Source: JABDBK01 sp964533645 (lineage in GTDB: Bacteria > Pseudomonadota > Gammaproteobacteria > DSM-16500). Taken from it: a stretch of 33,421 nt of DNA. Location of the stretch: positions 1 to 33,421 of the forward strand of contig CAZHMQ010000013.1 in the NCBI GenBank assembly GCA_964533645.1, given 5' to 3'. The translations under genes and the position numbers were made by a program. Under the pieces are notes generated by a model. The model was not told where the DNA came from. It was given only the letters and a program-made list of their open reading frames with translations, and made no database searches. Of this stretch, positions 14,870 through 23,584 are shown in pieces (the first letter of the stretch is position 1; every line of letters begins with the position of its first letter).

Positions 14870-17022
14870 TGGCCTTTAAACTTCCAAAATTACAAATATT
14901 TTCAGGGGCTGATGCAAAATCAAGAATATTTCTTTTATTTGCGGGTGTGGTTGGCTTTACTTTACTTGTTTATTTAAGCGTAAAATTTTTTGGTGGCCCA
15001 GACACTGCGACGGGTGGAGCAGCAGTTGCGAGAGCTCCCTCTGGTTTGGTTTCTGTTCCAGGCGGCGAATTGACCCCACAGTATGCGCGAGCAGTGGAGG
15101 CCGCAAGTGAAGAACGGTCAAAAAGAGGGATGGAAGAACGTAGTGCTGCAGTTCCTACGCTCATGAATGTATCCAATACTGGAGGGAATCAAGGAAATTG
15201 TACTGTTCTCTGTCCAGGGGATGAAAAAGCAAATGTTGCAGATGATCTTGCACAGCTTGTTGCAGAGGGCAAGATGAGTGCAGAGGATCAAAACGCTTTA
15301 TTGGATTTGGCTGCAAAAAATGTTACACCTGAAGAATATGCTGCAGCGCTTGCAGCCCTTGTGAAAGCCGGCAAGCTGACTCCTTTGCAAGCCCGATTAT
15401 TACTTGAAAAATATAAAAAGCAACATGCGAATGCTTTATTGGCAGAAAGTGCAAAATTTATGGATAATCTGATAAAGTCGGGTGATTTGCCTTTATCGGT
15501 TGCCAATGAGTTATTAGAATTACAAAAAAATAATGCGACCCCAGAAGAATATGCAGACAAGCTGGATTGTTTCGTGAAAGAAGGAAAAATTACCAAAGAA
15601 GTTTCAGCAAAATTGTTGGCACAATACACACAGCAGAAATTAAAAGAAAGTGCAGCAATAGGTACTGTTGCATTGAATCAAATGGGTGCATCTGGGCAAC
15701 TGACAGGGGATGTGGCAAAAGCGCTTTCGGATTTGCAAGCAAGAAAAGTGCCTCTCGATGAATATAATGCGGCTTTAAAAAAGCTAGTCGCTGATGGAAA
15801 AATGACACCAGCCACTTCTGATAAATTACTCGCTTTGTATCGTGAACAGCGTACGGGTGTACCATCAACCTGCTCTACAGGTATTATGGGTGGTTTGTTG
15901 TCAAAAGGTGGAAAAGCTCAAGACTTAGCGAATCGTCTTTTAAATTTACAAGCCAATAATGCGACACTTGCCGACTATGCTGAAGAATTGAAACGTGGGG
16001 TAGCAGCTGGTTTGTTGACGCCTGATGAGGCTAAACTTTTGTATCAAGAATATCAAGCAAAATTGGCTGTTCCGGTGGGCGGTGTTTTACCCACAACGGA
16101 GGTGACGGTGCCAGCATTTGCGGAATTACAACAACGTTTAAATGAATCAAATGCAAAGCAAGGCGCGCAAACTTTAGAACAGTTTAATGTTGCAGCAGAA
16201 CAACAGCAGCAAGCTCCCGGTCCGAGACCGCCTACACCGGAAGAGTTGCAAGAAAGAGCTCGTCAAGCTAATGAAAAACAACAGCGCATTAATAATTTAA
16301 TAGGCGCCATGTCTGGTCAAGCACAAAATTTATTAACAGCTTGGCAACCGCCTGTCATGGTTCATAGGGAAGGTTCACCGGAAGCACCCGAGAAAGAGAA
16401 ATCGGCTATGGGAGCAGGTGCTGGTACCGAGAAAGCGGGTGGTAAAGAAGGTGAAAAAGCAGCGGGTCCTCCTTTAATCAAAGCGGGTACTATTCTATTT
16501 GGTGTGTTAGATACAGCGGTCGATAGTGATTATCCTGATACGCCTGTGATGGTCACTATTATTGAAGGAAAATTCAAAGATGCTAAATTAATCGGCAAGC
16601 TATCACTTGCGCAAAATGGTGAAAAAGTAAGCTTGAATTTTAACTTAATGGATATGGATGATTGGCTCTCAGCAAAAACGGTAAACGCTTTTGCCATTGA
16701 TCCAGATACGGCAAAAACAGTGATGGCAAGTGAAGTCGATAGACATTATTTAGAGCGCTATGGATATATCATGGCCACATCGTTTCTGACTGGGTATTCG
16801 AAAGCTATCACAAATCAAGGTACAAGTACAACGGGCATTTTTGGTACAAGCACAAATACACCAGCACTCAGTCCAGGAAATAAGTTGGCGGTAGGTTTAG
16901 GTCAGATTGGAACAAGTCTAGCACAAGATGCTCAGCAAAAAGTGAATCGACCACCCACAGTGAAAGTTGTTGCGGGCGTAGGACTAGGAATATTATTTAC
17001 TACCGAGGTTGCTGGCCCATAG
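14869..17022 (+). CDS. icmE: Dot/Icm core protein DotG (IcmE), VirB10-like, with 71-residue repeats
   Basis: DotG spans the envelope and is the VirB10-like scaffold of the channel. A single membrane segment lies at about 19-42. Residues 125-400 consist of tandem helical repeats: L-L-D-L (144), L-L-E-L (215), L-S-D-L (286) and L-L-N-L (357) begin four modules exactly 71 residues apart. After a Gln/Pro linker the TrbI/VirB10 domain runs from about 540, starting I-K-A-G-T-I-L-F-G-V-L-D-T, to the end. At 717 residues it is much shorter than L. pneumophila DotG (1048), whose centre consists of pentapeptide-type repeats. The TAATG overlap with icmK supports ATG 14869. Confidence 0.95.
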   Translation: MAFKLPKLQIFSGADAKSRIFLLFAGVVGFTLLVYLSVKFFGGPDTATGGAAVARAPSGLVSVPGGELTPQYARAVEAASEERSKRGMEERSAAVPTLMNVSNTGGNQGNCTVLCPGDEKANVADDLAQLVAEGKMSAEDQNALLDLAAKNVTPEEYAAALAALVKAGKLTPLQARLLLEKYKKQHANALLAESAKFMDNLIKSGDLPLSVANELLELQKNNATPEEYADKLDCFVKEGKITKEVSAKLLAQYTQQKLKESAAIGTVALNQMGASGQLTGDVAKALSDLQARKVPLDEYNAALKKLVADGKMTPATSDKLLALYREQRTGVPSTCSTGIMGGLLSKGGKAQDLANRLLNLQANNATLADYAEELKRGVAAGLLTPDEAKLLYQEYQAKLAVPVGGVLPTTEVTVPAFAELQQRLNESNAKQGAQTLEQFNVAAEQQQQAPGPRPPTPEELQERARQANEKQQRINNLIGAMSGQAQNLLTAWQPPVMVHREGSPEAPEKEKSAMGAGAGTEKAGGKEGEKAAGPPLIKAGTILFGVLDTAVDSDYPDTPVMVTIIEGKFKDAKLIGKLSLAQNGEKVSLNFNLMDMDDWLSAKTVNAFAIDPDTAKTVMASEVDRHYLERYGYIMATSFLTGYSKAITNQGTSTTGIFGTSTNTPALSPGNKLAVGLGQIGTSLAQDAQQKVNRPPTVKVVAGVGLGILFTTEVAGP
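15250..16068 (+). repeat. Coding repeats in dotG: four 71-residue modules, each of two half-repeats
   Basis: A conserved glycine in the half-motif (V/I)-x-x-G-x-(L/M/I) occurs at residues 134, 168, 205, 239, 276, 310, 347 and 381, so half-repeats alternate 34 and 37 residues. Each full unit carries A-T-P-E-E-Y-like, L-V-x-x-G-K-(L/M)-T-P and A-x-x-L-L-x-x-Y elements, consistent with stacked helical hairpins. At the DNA level the copies have diverged, so this is an old protein repeat and not a recent slippage product. Confidence 0.88.
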
Positions 17023-17077
17023 TTTCTTCGTTCAAAGTAAGTTATCCTAAGTAGTTTCTTTCAAGAGGCGTGAGTGT

Positions 17078-18136
17078 ATGGTTGACGAGAGAGAAGACCG
17101 ATATGAAAATGATGAAGGGGAATATCATTTTTCTGACGACCAAGTTAATTATGAAGAAGTCGAAGCGCCTAAAGCAGCACAAACTACGGTCTCAATAAAA
17201 AAATCTATTTTAGAGAAATTTTCAGGTTTGTCGGGAAGCCGAAGAATGCTTTTGGCAGGCGTTGTTTTTATGAGTCTTATAGGCATTATTTATAAAATGC
17301 TACTACCATCATCACCCGTGTTGCCTGGCGAGATTAATGCGATTGCAGTTGCAAAAAAAACAGCACCAGAGGTGGCAACAGCAAAACCAGTACAGCCAGT
17401 ATCTCCACCTGTACAAACACCGCCACCAGCTGCACAAGCGCCGTCACCTGTGATGAGTGCACCAGAGCCACCACCACAAATAGTAGCTTCACCACCCACC
17501 CAGCAAAATGCGATGAGTCAACCAGGCTTGCCTAATCCTCCTGGAACACCTCAAATGTTGCCACAGCAACAGAGCATGTATCCTGCGACTCAGGCTGCTC
17601 AATCATCTCCTGCTGCTCCCACTCAAACAGCAGTGCCTGAATCACCGCCAGCGTCACCATCGGTATCTCAAGATAGGCTTAAAGCCGTTGAGGATCATAA
17701 TGCAGCTATCATGAATTTGCTGCAAACAGAGTACGCTCAAAAGATGTCTGAATTTGAAATGCAATCCAATCTTGTGCGTGGCAAAATGGATGAGATGGCA
17801 AAGCGGGTGAATCGCATTGAGTCAAGTTTGAATCAAATAACACAATTATTGCAACAAAATGGATCGCACACTAATAAATCACAAATGACAGCTACGGAAA
17901 GTGTTCCAGCTTTGCCGACAAGATCAGCTGTTCCTAGAGTAACATATACTGTACAAGCTATTATTCCAGGACGAGCTTGGCTGAAGGCTGATTCAGGTGA
18001 TACAGTGACAGTTGCTGAGGGTGATACTCTGCGTGACTATGGTCGTATTACTAAAATTGATCCCTATGATGGTGTTGTTGAGATTGATACAGGAAACAAA
18101 ATTATTGCCTTGTCATATGGCATGAGCGGAGAATAG
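17078..18136 (+). CDS. icmG: Dot/Icm inner-membrane protein DotF (IcmG)
   Basis: DotF is a bitopic inner-membrane protein of the core complex. It has an acidic cytoplasmic N-terminus, a membrane segment at about 57-75, a Pro/Gln/Ala-rich linker (about 95-200), a predicted coiled coil (about 201-265, around M-D-E-M-A-K-R-V-N-R-I-E-S-S-L-N-Q) and a small C-terminal beta domain (about 288-352) with T-V-Q-A-I-I-P-G-R-A-W-L. That domain resembles PilP-like folds, and the resemblance is inferred. At 352 residues it is longer than Legionella DotF (about 269), mostly because of the linker. AGAGG (17064-17068) precedes ATG 17078. Confidence 0.92.
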   Translation: MVDEREDRYENDEGEYHFSDDQVNYEEVEAPKAAQTTVSIKKSILEKFSGLSGSRRMLLAGVVFMSLIGIIYKMLLPSSPVLPGEINAIAVAKKTAPEVATAKPVQPVSPPVQTPPPAAQAPSPVMSAPEPPPQIVASPPTQQNAMSQPGLPNPPGTPQMLPQQQSMYPATQAAQSSPAAPTQTAVPESPPASPSVSQDRLKAVEDHNAAIMNLLQTEYAQKMSEFEMQSNLVRGKMDEMAKRVNRIESSLNQITQLLQQNGSHTNKSQMTATESVPALPTRSAVPRVTYTVQAIIPGRAWLKADSGDTVTVAEGDTLRDYGRITKIDPYDGVVEIDTGNKIIALSYGMSGE

Positions 18137-18140
18137 CGAA

Positions 18141-18743
18141 ATGTTGACCATGGTCGGGTGGCGTTGGGTTTGCTTTTTTATTGTAAACTATTTTATGTGG
18201 GTGCCCTCGGTTTATGCTGTGCCTAATGTGGCAGAAATGATCAAGAATATTGCTGAAACCGTCCCTCAGTTGATGTTATTTACCACAGCATTCGCTTATG
18301 TGTTCGGATTTTGGTTGATTTTTCATGGGCTTCTATTATTAAAGAAGTATGGTATGCAACGCACTCAGATGTCAGGAGATGCGAACTTAGCTCCACCCAT
18401 ATTAAGTATATTTGTCGGTGCTGCTTTAATTTATTTACCATCGACTGTTCAAAGCGGCATGTCAACTTTTTGGACCGATCCTAATCCTTACGGATATGAA
18501 ACATCGAGCGCAGAATGGGATACTTTTCTTGGCGCATGTTTTATGATTATACAATTGGTAGGCGTCATTGCTTTTATACGTGGTCTTATGATGTTAACTA
18601 AGTTGGGTCAAGGCGGCGGTCAACAAGCGAGTTTTGGTAGAGCAGCAGCGCATATAGTAGGCGGTATCTTTTGTATTGATATGTATGATTTTTTAAATGC
18701 GGTATTTGAAACGCTTGGGTTACCTAGTCTACCCGTGTTTTAA
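18141..18743 (+). CDS. icmC: Dot/Icm inner-membrane protein DotE (IcmC)
   Basis: This is a polytopic membrane protein of 200 residues with about four hydrophobic segments (5-26, 44-67, roughly 85-105 and 130-155). Family features visible are L-I-F-H-G-L-L-L-L-K-K-Y-G, a P-P-I-L-S-I-F-V-G-A-A-L-I-Y-L-P-S stretch, and Q-A-S-F-G-R-A-A-A-H-I-V-G-G near the end. The size matches Legionella DotE (about 194). It starts four bases after icmG and precedes icmD, the usual order. Its exact role in the apparatus is not settled in the literature I know. Confidence 0.92.
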   Translation: MLTMVGWRWVCFFIVNYFMWVPSVYAVPNVAEMIKNIAETVPQLMLFTTAFAYVFGFWLIFHGLLLLKKYGMQRTQMSGDANLAPPILSIFVGAALIYLPSTVQSGMSTFWTDPNPYGYETSSAEWDTFLGACFMIIQLVGVIAFIRGLMMLTKLGQGGGQQASFGRAAAHIVGGIFCIDMYDFLNAVFETLGLPSLPVF

Positions 18744-18789
18744 TAGAAATGATAAAGTGTATTTTTATTTATATTAAAGGAGTAAAAGC

Positions 18790-19161
18790 ATGAATGGTAA
18801 TGTGATGAAAAAGGTTCTTTTGTTTGCTTGTGGAATGGCATTATTTTGTATGGGTACATTAGTTTATGCATCAGGGAAAGGAATAGGAGTTGTGGCAGAA
18901 ACCGCAAAAGAGAACTTAGGGGCTATTGCTCAATTGATTACAGCGGGTTCATATGTGGCAGGGATGGGTTTTGCTGTTGCTGCAGTCACCGGTTTTAAAG
19001 CCCATAAAGATAATCCTACACAATCACCTATTAGTAAGCCTATTGCATTATTATTTGTAGCAGCTGCTTTGCTATTTATTCCATCCGTTTTCTCGTCGGC
19101 TGGCGGTACCTTATTTGACAGTGGAGTACAAGCTGGTATTAGCGGTATTACTAGTTTTTAA
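18790..19161 (+). CDS. icmD: Dot/Icm membrane protein DotP (IcmD)
   Basis: This 123-residue protein has an N-terminal signal or membrane segment (about 6-27, ending V-Y-A-S-G), then two hydrophobic stretches around A-G-S-Y-V-A-G-M-G-F-A-V-A-A-V-T-G-F and A-L-L-F-V-A-A-A-L-L-F-I-P-S. It also contains K-A-H-K-D-N-P-T-Q-S-P-I-S-K-P, typical of IcmD and related to DotE in its P-I-S-K-P-I-A loop. A strong Shine-Dalgarno, AAAGGAG, precedes ATG 18790. The length is close to Legionella IcmD (132). Its position between icmC and icmJ is canonical. Confidence 0.9.
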   Translation: MNGNVMKKVLLFACGMALFCMGTLVYASGKGIGVVAETAKENLGAIAQLITAGSYVAGMGFAVAAVTGFKAHKDNPTQSPISKPIALLFVAAALLFIPSVFSSAGGTLFDSGVQAGISGITSF

Positions 19162-19193
19162 TTAGCTATTTATTTGAAGAGTTCAGGAATAAT

Positions 19194-19817
19194 ATGCATG
19201 ATCTTAAACTGGCAGTGAATTTTGGTGGCTGGCGAATTTTTATTCGCCGCCGCGAAGATAAAGCATTCCAGCCAGTTGCGAATAAAATATTAAGCCGAGA
19301 CAATTATACTTGTCAGTATTGCGAATTTCAGGCGAAGGATTATCAAGAAATAGTTAATATTGACGGTAATTATATGAATAACAAGTACAGTAATTTAATT
19401 ACTGCTTGTTGTTTTTGTTCACAATGTCTATTTATTGAGTCCATAGGGTTAGATGAAATGGGAGGTGGTCAGTTGATTTACCTTCCAGAAATGACACAAG
19501 CAGAGTTAAATAGTTTTTGTCATGTACTTTTTTGTGCGTTGGGAAATGGTACGGGATATCAAGATACGGCACAGACTATTTATCGTAGCTTCAAGTTTCG
19601 TAGTCAATTGATAGAAAATAAGTTTGGTGCTGGAACTAGCAATCCTTCATTACTGGGACAGCTCATACTTGAGTATCAAGCAAAACAACCAAACGTGAAT
19701 TTAGGTATTTTGAAAGATTTGCGTATGCTTCCCTCATATACCAAATTTAAAGTGCAGCTGGATGCATGGGCTGCAGCTGCATTAGAAGAGCTAGCAGCTG
19801 AGGGGGCTGCGGGGTAA
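19194..19817 (+). CDS. icmJ: Dot/Icm coupling-complex adaptor DotN (IcmJ)
   Basis: DotN binds the C-terminal tail of DotL in the Legionella coupling complex and carries a structural zinc. The probable metal-binding cysteines are Cys 40-x2-Cys 43 and Cys 75-x2-Cys 78, in an HNH-like arrangement (C-Q-Y-C and C-F-C-S-Q-C). The catalytic HNH histidines are not evident, so nuclease activity is not expected. The length of 207 matches the family. The Ala/Glu-rich C-terminus ends three bases before the first possible icmB codon. Confidence 0.93.
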   Translation: MHDLKLAVNFGGWRIFIRRREDKAFQPVANKILSRDNYTCQYCEFQAKDYQEIVNIDGNYMNNKYSNLITACCFCSQCLFIESIGLDEMGGGQLIYLPEMTQAELNSFCHVLFCALGNGTGYQDTAQTIYRSFKFRSQLIENKFGAGTSNPSLLGQLILEYQAKQPNVNLGILKDLRMLPSYTKFKVQLDAWAAAALEELAAEGAAG

Positions 19818-19841
19818 TTATTGTCATATGAGGTGGTTCTG

Positions 19842-22800
19842 ATGCGGAATTTTTTAGATCCTGTTCTTGATGGTATAGATTCTGTTCTTGCATGGTTTAG
19901 CACTGAGCTAAAGCAAACCACAGAATCGTATTGTGACCTTGAAACAGCGGAAGATACGCATACCTTAGTAGGACGTGATGGCTCTTTAGTTTCTGTAGTT
20001 AGAGTGTTTGGTGTCACACGTCTTGTAGGTACAGAAGAGTTTGATAACATACACAAAGGTCTTACGCAAAGTTTGCAAGCAACCCTCAAACGTCCTGGAC
20101 ATGATGTTCAAGTCTATTTCAGTTACGATAAATCAGTGGTTAAAACAGAGATCGAAGACATTTTGAATCCCGCAAAAGCCACTGCAGCGCGTTTACATCT
20201 TGATCTGGGTGATTTGTTTAAAGAAAGAGTGGATTATATTTCTAAATATTGTGCGCATGAGGAACTTTATTTTGTTATTTGGACAAGGCCATTTTCCTTG
20301 ACTGCTGAGCAGCAAAAGCGTGCATCAAAAGAAAAGCTTAAGCTCATTCGTGATAATAAGGTTCCGCCTTTTATTAATGCCCAGAATCTTATCGCGGCTA
20401 TTCCAGATTTGCGCGAAGCCCATGGTTCTATTGTTCGATCCTTGGTGACCGACTTAACCGCATTGAATGTTTATTGTCGTTTATTAGAAGTGCATGAAGC
20501 TGTATATGCTATGCGTTATTCTGCGGAGCCTGATTTTACCGATAAAAATTGGCGTGCAGTGCTGCCTGGCGATAAAATTCCAGCACATAATGCAAGACCC
20601 ACAGCCAATGAAATGTCTGGTTTAATGTATCCACCTCTTGCACGGCAGATTTTTCCTCGCGATGCTTACGTGATGGATCTTCGTACCGTTAGAGCAGGGG
20701 ATAAAATTTACAGTTGTATCTTTATTGATTTATTTCCGCAAGAATTGAAATCTTTCATTAGCTTATTTGCGAGAACCTTGCCCACGCAAGTCCCGTGGCG
20801 TATGTCTTATTTAATTGAAAGTGGTGCAGCCGGCTCTATGCGTTTTAAATCATCCATGGCGGGTTTGTTGGCATGGACATCGGCACAAAATCACCTGGTA
20901 AGTGATGCAGATAAGTTATTGAAACAGATTGACCTTAACACTGACGATGCAGTAGTCAGATTGCAGGTGAGTTTAGCGACTTGGGCGCCCGAAGGGAATA
21001 TACGTTTATTGAGAACAAGAGCGGCAGAATTAGCAAAAGCAGTAGAAGGGTGGGGATCTTGTGAAGTGTCAGAGGTCAGTGGCGATGTTTTTGCAGGATT
21101 GGCATCGACTATATTAGGATTTTGTGTCAATAGTGTGGCAACGCCTTCTTTAGCCCCGTTATCAGATGTCGTGTATATGTTACCATTTACTCGCCCTGCA
21201 TCGGCATGGCAATACGGCGCTGTGCTATTGCGTTCACCCGATGGGAAGCCTTGGCCATATCAGCCTGGATCAGTACAACAAACCACATGGATCGATTTAA
21301 TGTATGCGCGTCCTGGTTCTGGTAAATCGGTATTATCTAATACTATTAACTTAGCGCTTTGTTTGTCTGCCGGGATACAACGTTTACCTAGGATTGCTAT
21401 TGTAGATATTGGACCGTCTAGTAGTGGTTTGATTTCACTTCTGAAAGAAGCTTTACCTGCTTCGAATAAACACTTAGTGGCTTATCATCGCTTACGCATG
21501 ACGCCCGATTATGCAATTAATCCATTTGATACACAATTAGGATGTCGTCGTCCAACCGCACAAGAACGTGGATTTTTGGTTAATTTTATGACGCTCTTGG
21601 CAACGCCTTTAGGTGCTGATCGCCCCTATGACGGTATTCCCGATATGGCGGGACTGATTGTAGATGAGTTATATAAATATCTTGCTGATGATGCAAAACC
21701 ACATCTCTATACTAAAGGTATTGAGGTCATTGTCGATGATATTTTGGCTGAAATCGGATTTGTTTTGGATGACCATACGACATGGTGGGAAGTCACCGAT
21801 GCATTATTTTTAGCGGGTTTTCATCACGAAGCACTGCTTGCGCAACGTTATGCTATGCCATTGTTGCCTGATGCTGCAGCCATTTGTCGTACGCAAGCGG
21901 TTGAAGATTTATATGGTTTAGTTAAAGCTCCTACAGGCGAACCTTTGATACAGGCATTTAGTCGAATGATATCGAGCGCGACCCGTGAGTATCCTATTTT
22001 AGCAGGGGTATCAAAATTTGATATTGGCGATGCGCGTATTGTCTCTCTTGATTTAGACGAGGTGGCAAAAAGCGGTGGTGATTCAGCAGAACGTCAAACG
22101 GCAGTGATGTATATGTTGGCGCGTTATGTTTTAGGTAGGTCTTATTATTTAACCGAAGACATTCTAGCGGATATTCCAGAAGCTTATCGTGAATTTCATC
22201 GTGCACGTGTGATGGAAATCCGTGAAGATCCAAAGCGACTTGTGTATGACGAATTTCATCGTACATCTAAAGCGCGAGCGGTAAGAGAGCAAGTTATTCT
22301 GGATATGCGTGAAGGTAGAAAATGGAATGTGCAAATTGCACTGATATCGCAAGCATTAGAAGATTTTGATCCTATTATGGTTGAATTTGCCACATCCATT
22401 TTTATTATGGATGCAGGTCCCGAACAAGCTATTAAACGATCCACCGAAATATTCGGTTTATCAGAGACTGCTCGTGTGGCATTAAAGACTAGGGTGCATG
22501 GTCCGCGTGAAGGGGGTGCGACATTCTTGGCGCAATTCTCCACAAAAAGCGGAATTAATACACAGCTTTTAACCAGCACATTGGGGCCTGTTGAACTTTG
22601 GGCTTTTAGTACGACAGCGGAAGATTCACATACACGTAATAAGCTTTATCAAAAACTTGGACCTGCAGAGGCTAGACGAGTCCTGGCGAATTTATTTCCA
22701 TCTGGTTCAGTGAAGTCACTTATAGAAAAGCGTCTTGCTACCATCAAGGAACAAGGCGGTGTCATAGAAGAAGCCAATAACTTGGGTATAGTAGATCAGT

Positions 22801-22862
22801 TAGTGGATGAAATAATGCGTGCTTATGCGGAAAATCCGGATGTTAAGAAGCTACCGGTTTAA
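19842..22862 (+). CDS. icmB: Dot/Icm ATPase DotO (IcmB), VirB4-like
   Basis: DotO is the VirB4-type cytoplasmic ATPase that forms the hexameric base with DotB and powers secretion. The Walker A loop P-G-S-G-K-S is near residue 492 and Walker B-type L-V-Y-D-E-F-H is near 800. The N-terminal 450 residues form the VirB4-like alpha/beta domain. ATG 19842 is chosen because GAGGTGG (19830-19836) is well placed. A TTG at 19821 would add seven residues. The length is 1006, against about 1009 in Legionella. It is the last gene of the operon. Its 3' end overlaps the convergent MASE1-like gene by 12 bases, and no terminator lies between them. Confidence 0.96.
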   Translation: MRNFLDPVLDGIDSVLAWFSTELKQTTESYCDLETAEDTHTLVGRDGSLVSVVRVFGVTRLVGTEEFDNIHKGLTQSLQATLKRPGHDVQVYFSYDKSVVKTEIEDILNPAKATAARLHLDLGDLFKERVDYISKYCAHEELYFVIWTRPFSLTAEQQKRASKEKLKLIRDNKVPPFINAQNLIAAIPDLREAHGSIVRSLVTDLTALNVYCRLLEVHEAVYAMRYSAEPDFTDKNWRAVLPGDKIPAHNARPTANEMSGLMYPPLARQIFPRDAYVMDLRTVRAGDKIYSCIFIDLFPQELKSFISLFARTLPTQVPWRMSYLIESGAAGSMRFKSSMAGLLAWTSAQNHLVSDADKLLKQIDLNTDDAVVRLQVSLATWAPEGNIRLLRTRAAELAKAVEGWGSCEVSEVSGDVFAGLASTILGFCVNSVATPSLAPLSDVVYMLPFTRPASAWQYGAVLLRSPDGKPWPYQPGSVQQTTWIDLMYARPGSGKSVLSNTINLALCLSAGIQRLPRIAIVDIGPSSSGLISLLKEALPASNKHLVAYHRLRMTPDYAINPFDTQLGCRRPTAQERGFLVNFMTLLATPLGADRPYDGIPDMAGLIVDELYKYLADDAKPHLYTKGIEVIVDDILAEIGFVLDDHTTWWEVTDALFLAGFHHEALLAQRYAMPLLPDAAAICRTQAVEDLYGLVKAPTGEPLIQAFSRMISSATREYPILAGVSKFDIGDARIVSLDLDEVAKSGGDSAERQTAVMYMLARYVLGRSYYLTEDILADIPEAYREFHRARVMEIREDPKRLVYDEFHRTSKARAVREQVILDMREGRKWNVQIALISQALEDFDPIMVEFATSIFIMDAGPEQAIKRSTEIFGLSETARVALKTRVHGPREGGATFLAQFSTKSGINTQLLTSTLGPVELWAFSTTAEDSHTRNKLYQKLGPAEARRVLANLFPSGSVKSLIEKRLATIKEQGGVIEEANNLGIVDQLVDEIMRAYAENPDVKKLPV

Positions 22863-23528
22863 AGAAACAAGTAAACTGCCTAAAGTGCCTAAACATAGTA
22901 GTAATTGTAAAGCTATGAGTGTTAAGTTTGTAAATGGCACTTTGGGTAATGTTAAATAAATCCATGCATCAAATAAAAATGCAATGATAAAAGCCCACCG
23001 ACTCGTTTTACACCAACCTATGTGTGCATTAAAAGATTTGCCGCCATAGGTATAAAAGGTATCGGTTGCCACCCAGGCAATAGGAACAATAAGCACACCA
23101 TTAAAATTTGCTAACCACCATTCCAGCCAAAGACTAAAAGGCTGACTACATAGCCATATCAATATAAAACTCGTTATCGCAGTTAATCCAGCGCTGACCA
23201 AACTAAATATTAGAAGTTTATTTGCGTGGTAGAACACTAATGAAGGACTAATAGATAACCGCGTTATCCATGTCAATAAGTAAGCCTGAATCGCAAATAC
23301 TGTGGCACATTGACAAGATAATACGAGCTGATGAGATGCTAAGAAATAAGTAAAAAAGCATCCTAACCATATTCCTGTCAAAATTCGATAACCACGCAGA
23401 AATAACATGCCGCATGCAGCACCCGTTGCAAGCCAAGCTAAACTCGTGGTGGGTAATAATGTGCTAGTCATTAAACAAATGTATTGAAGCAAACATGCAA
23501 AAATATTACCAACCATCAGTCGTTTCAT
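22851..23528 (-). CDS. Stand-alone MASE1-like integral membrane protein
   Basis: This hydrophobic protein of about 225 residues has six to eight predicted membrane segments. The motifs L-P-T-T-S-L-A-W-L-A-T-G-A-A-C-G-M-L-F-L, G-Y-R-I-L-T-G-I-W-L-G and N-F-N-G-V-L-I-V-P-I-A-W match the MASE1 sensor domain pattern. MASE1 is usually fused to GGDEF, EAL or histidine-kinase domains, but here nothing follows it. ATG 23528 is preferred. The frame extends to ATG 23630, but that would overlap the divergent methyltransferase and add 34 residues with little family character. Neither start has a clear ribosome-binding site. The gene is convergent with icmB. Function is unknown. Confidence 0.6.
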   Translation of the reverse strand: MKRLMVGNIFACLLQYICLMTSTLLPTTSLAWLATGAACGMLFLRGYRILTGIWLGCFFTYFLASHQLVLSCQCATVFAIQAYLLTWITRLSISPSLVFYHANKLLIFSLVSAGLTAITSFILIWLCSQPFSLWLEWWLANFNGVLIVPIAWVATDTFYTYGGKSFNAHIGWCKTSRWAFIIAFLFDAWIYLTLPKVPFTNLTLIALQLLLCLGTLGSLLVSLNR

Positions 23529-23584
23529 GACTAAATATTTATATTGACTGACTACATTAATTGAAGGATATTGAACCACTATGG

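Noticed and set aside
15288..15629. 113-codon open frame on the minus strand inside dotG
   Set aside because: It is antisense to the repetitive helical region, where repeated codon composition suppresses stops. There is no ribosome-binding site and no recognisable family.
19676..20089. 137-codon minus-strand frame over the icmJ/icmB junction
   Set aside because: It lies opposite two well-supported Dot/Icm genes and its sequence has no domain character.
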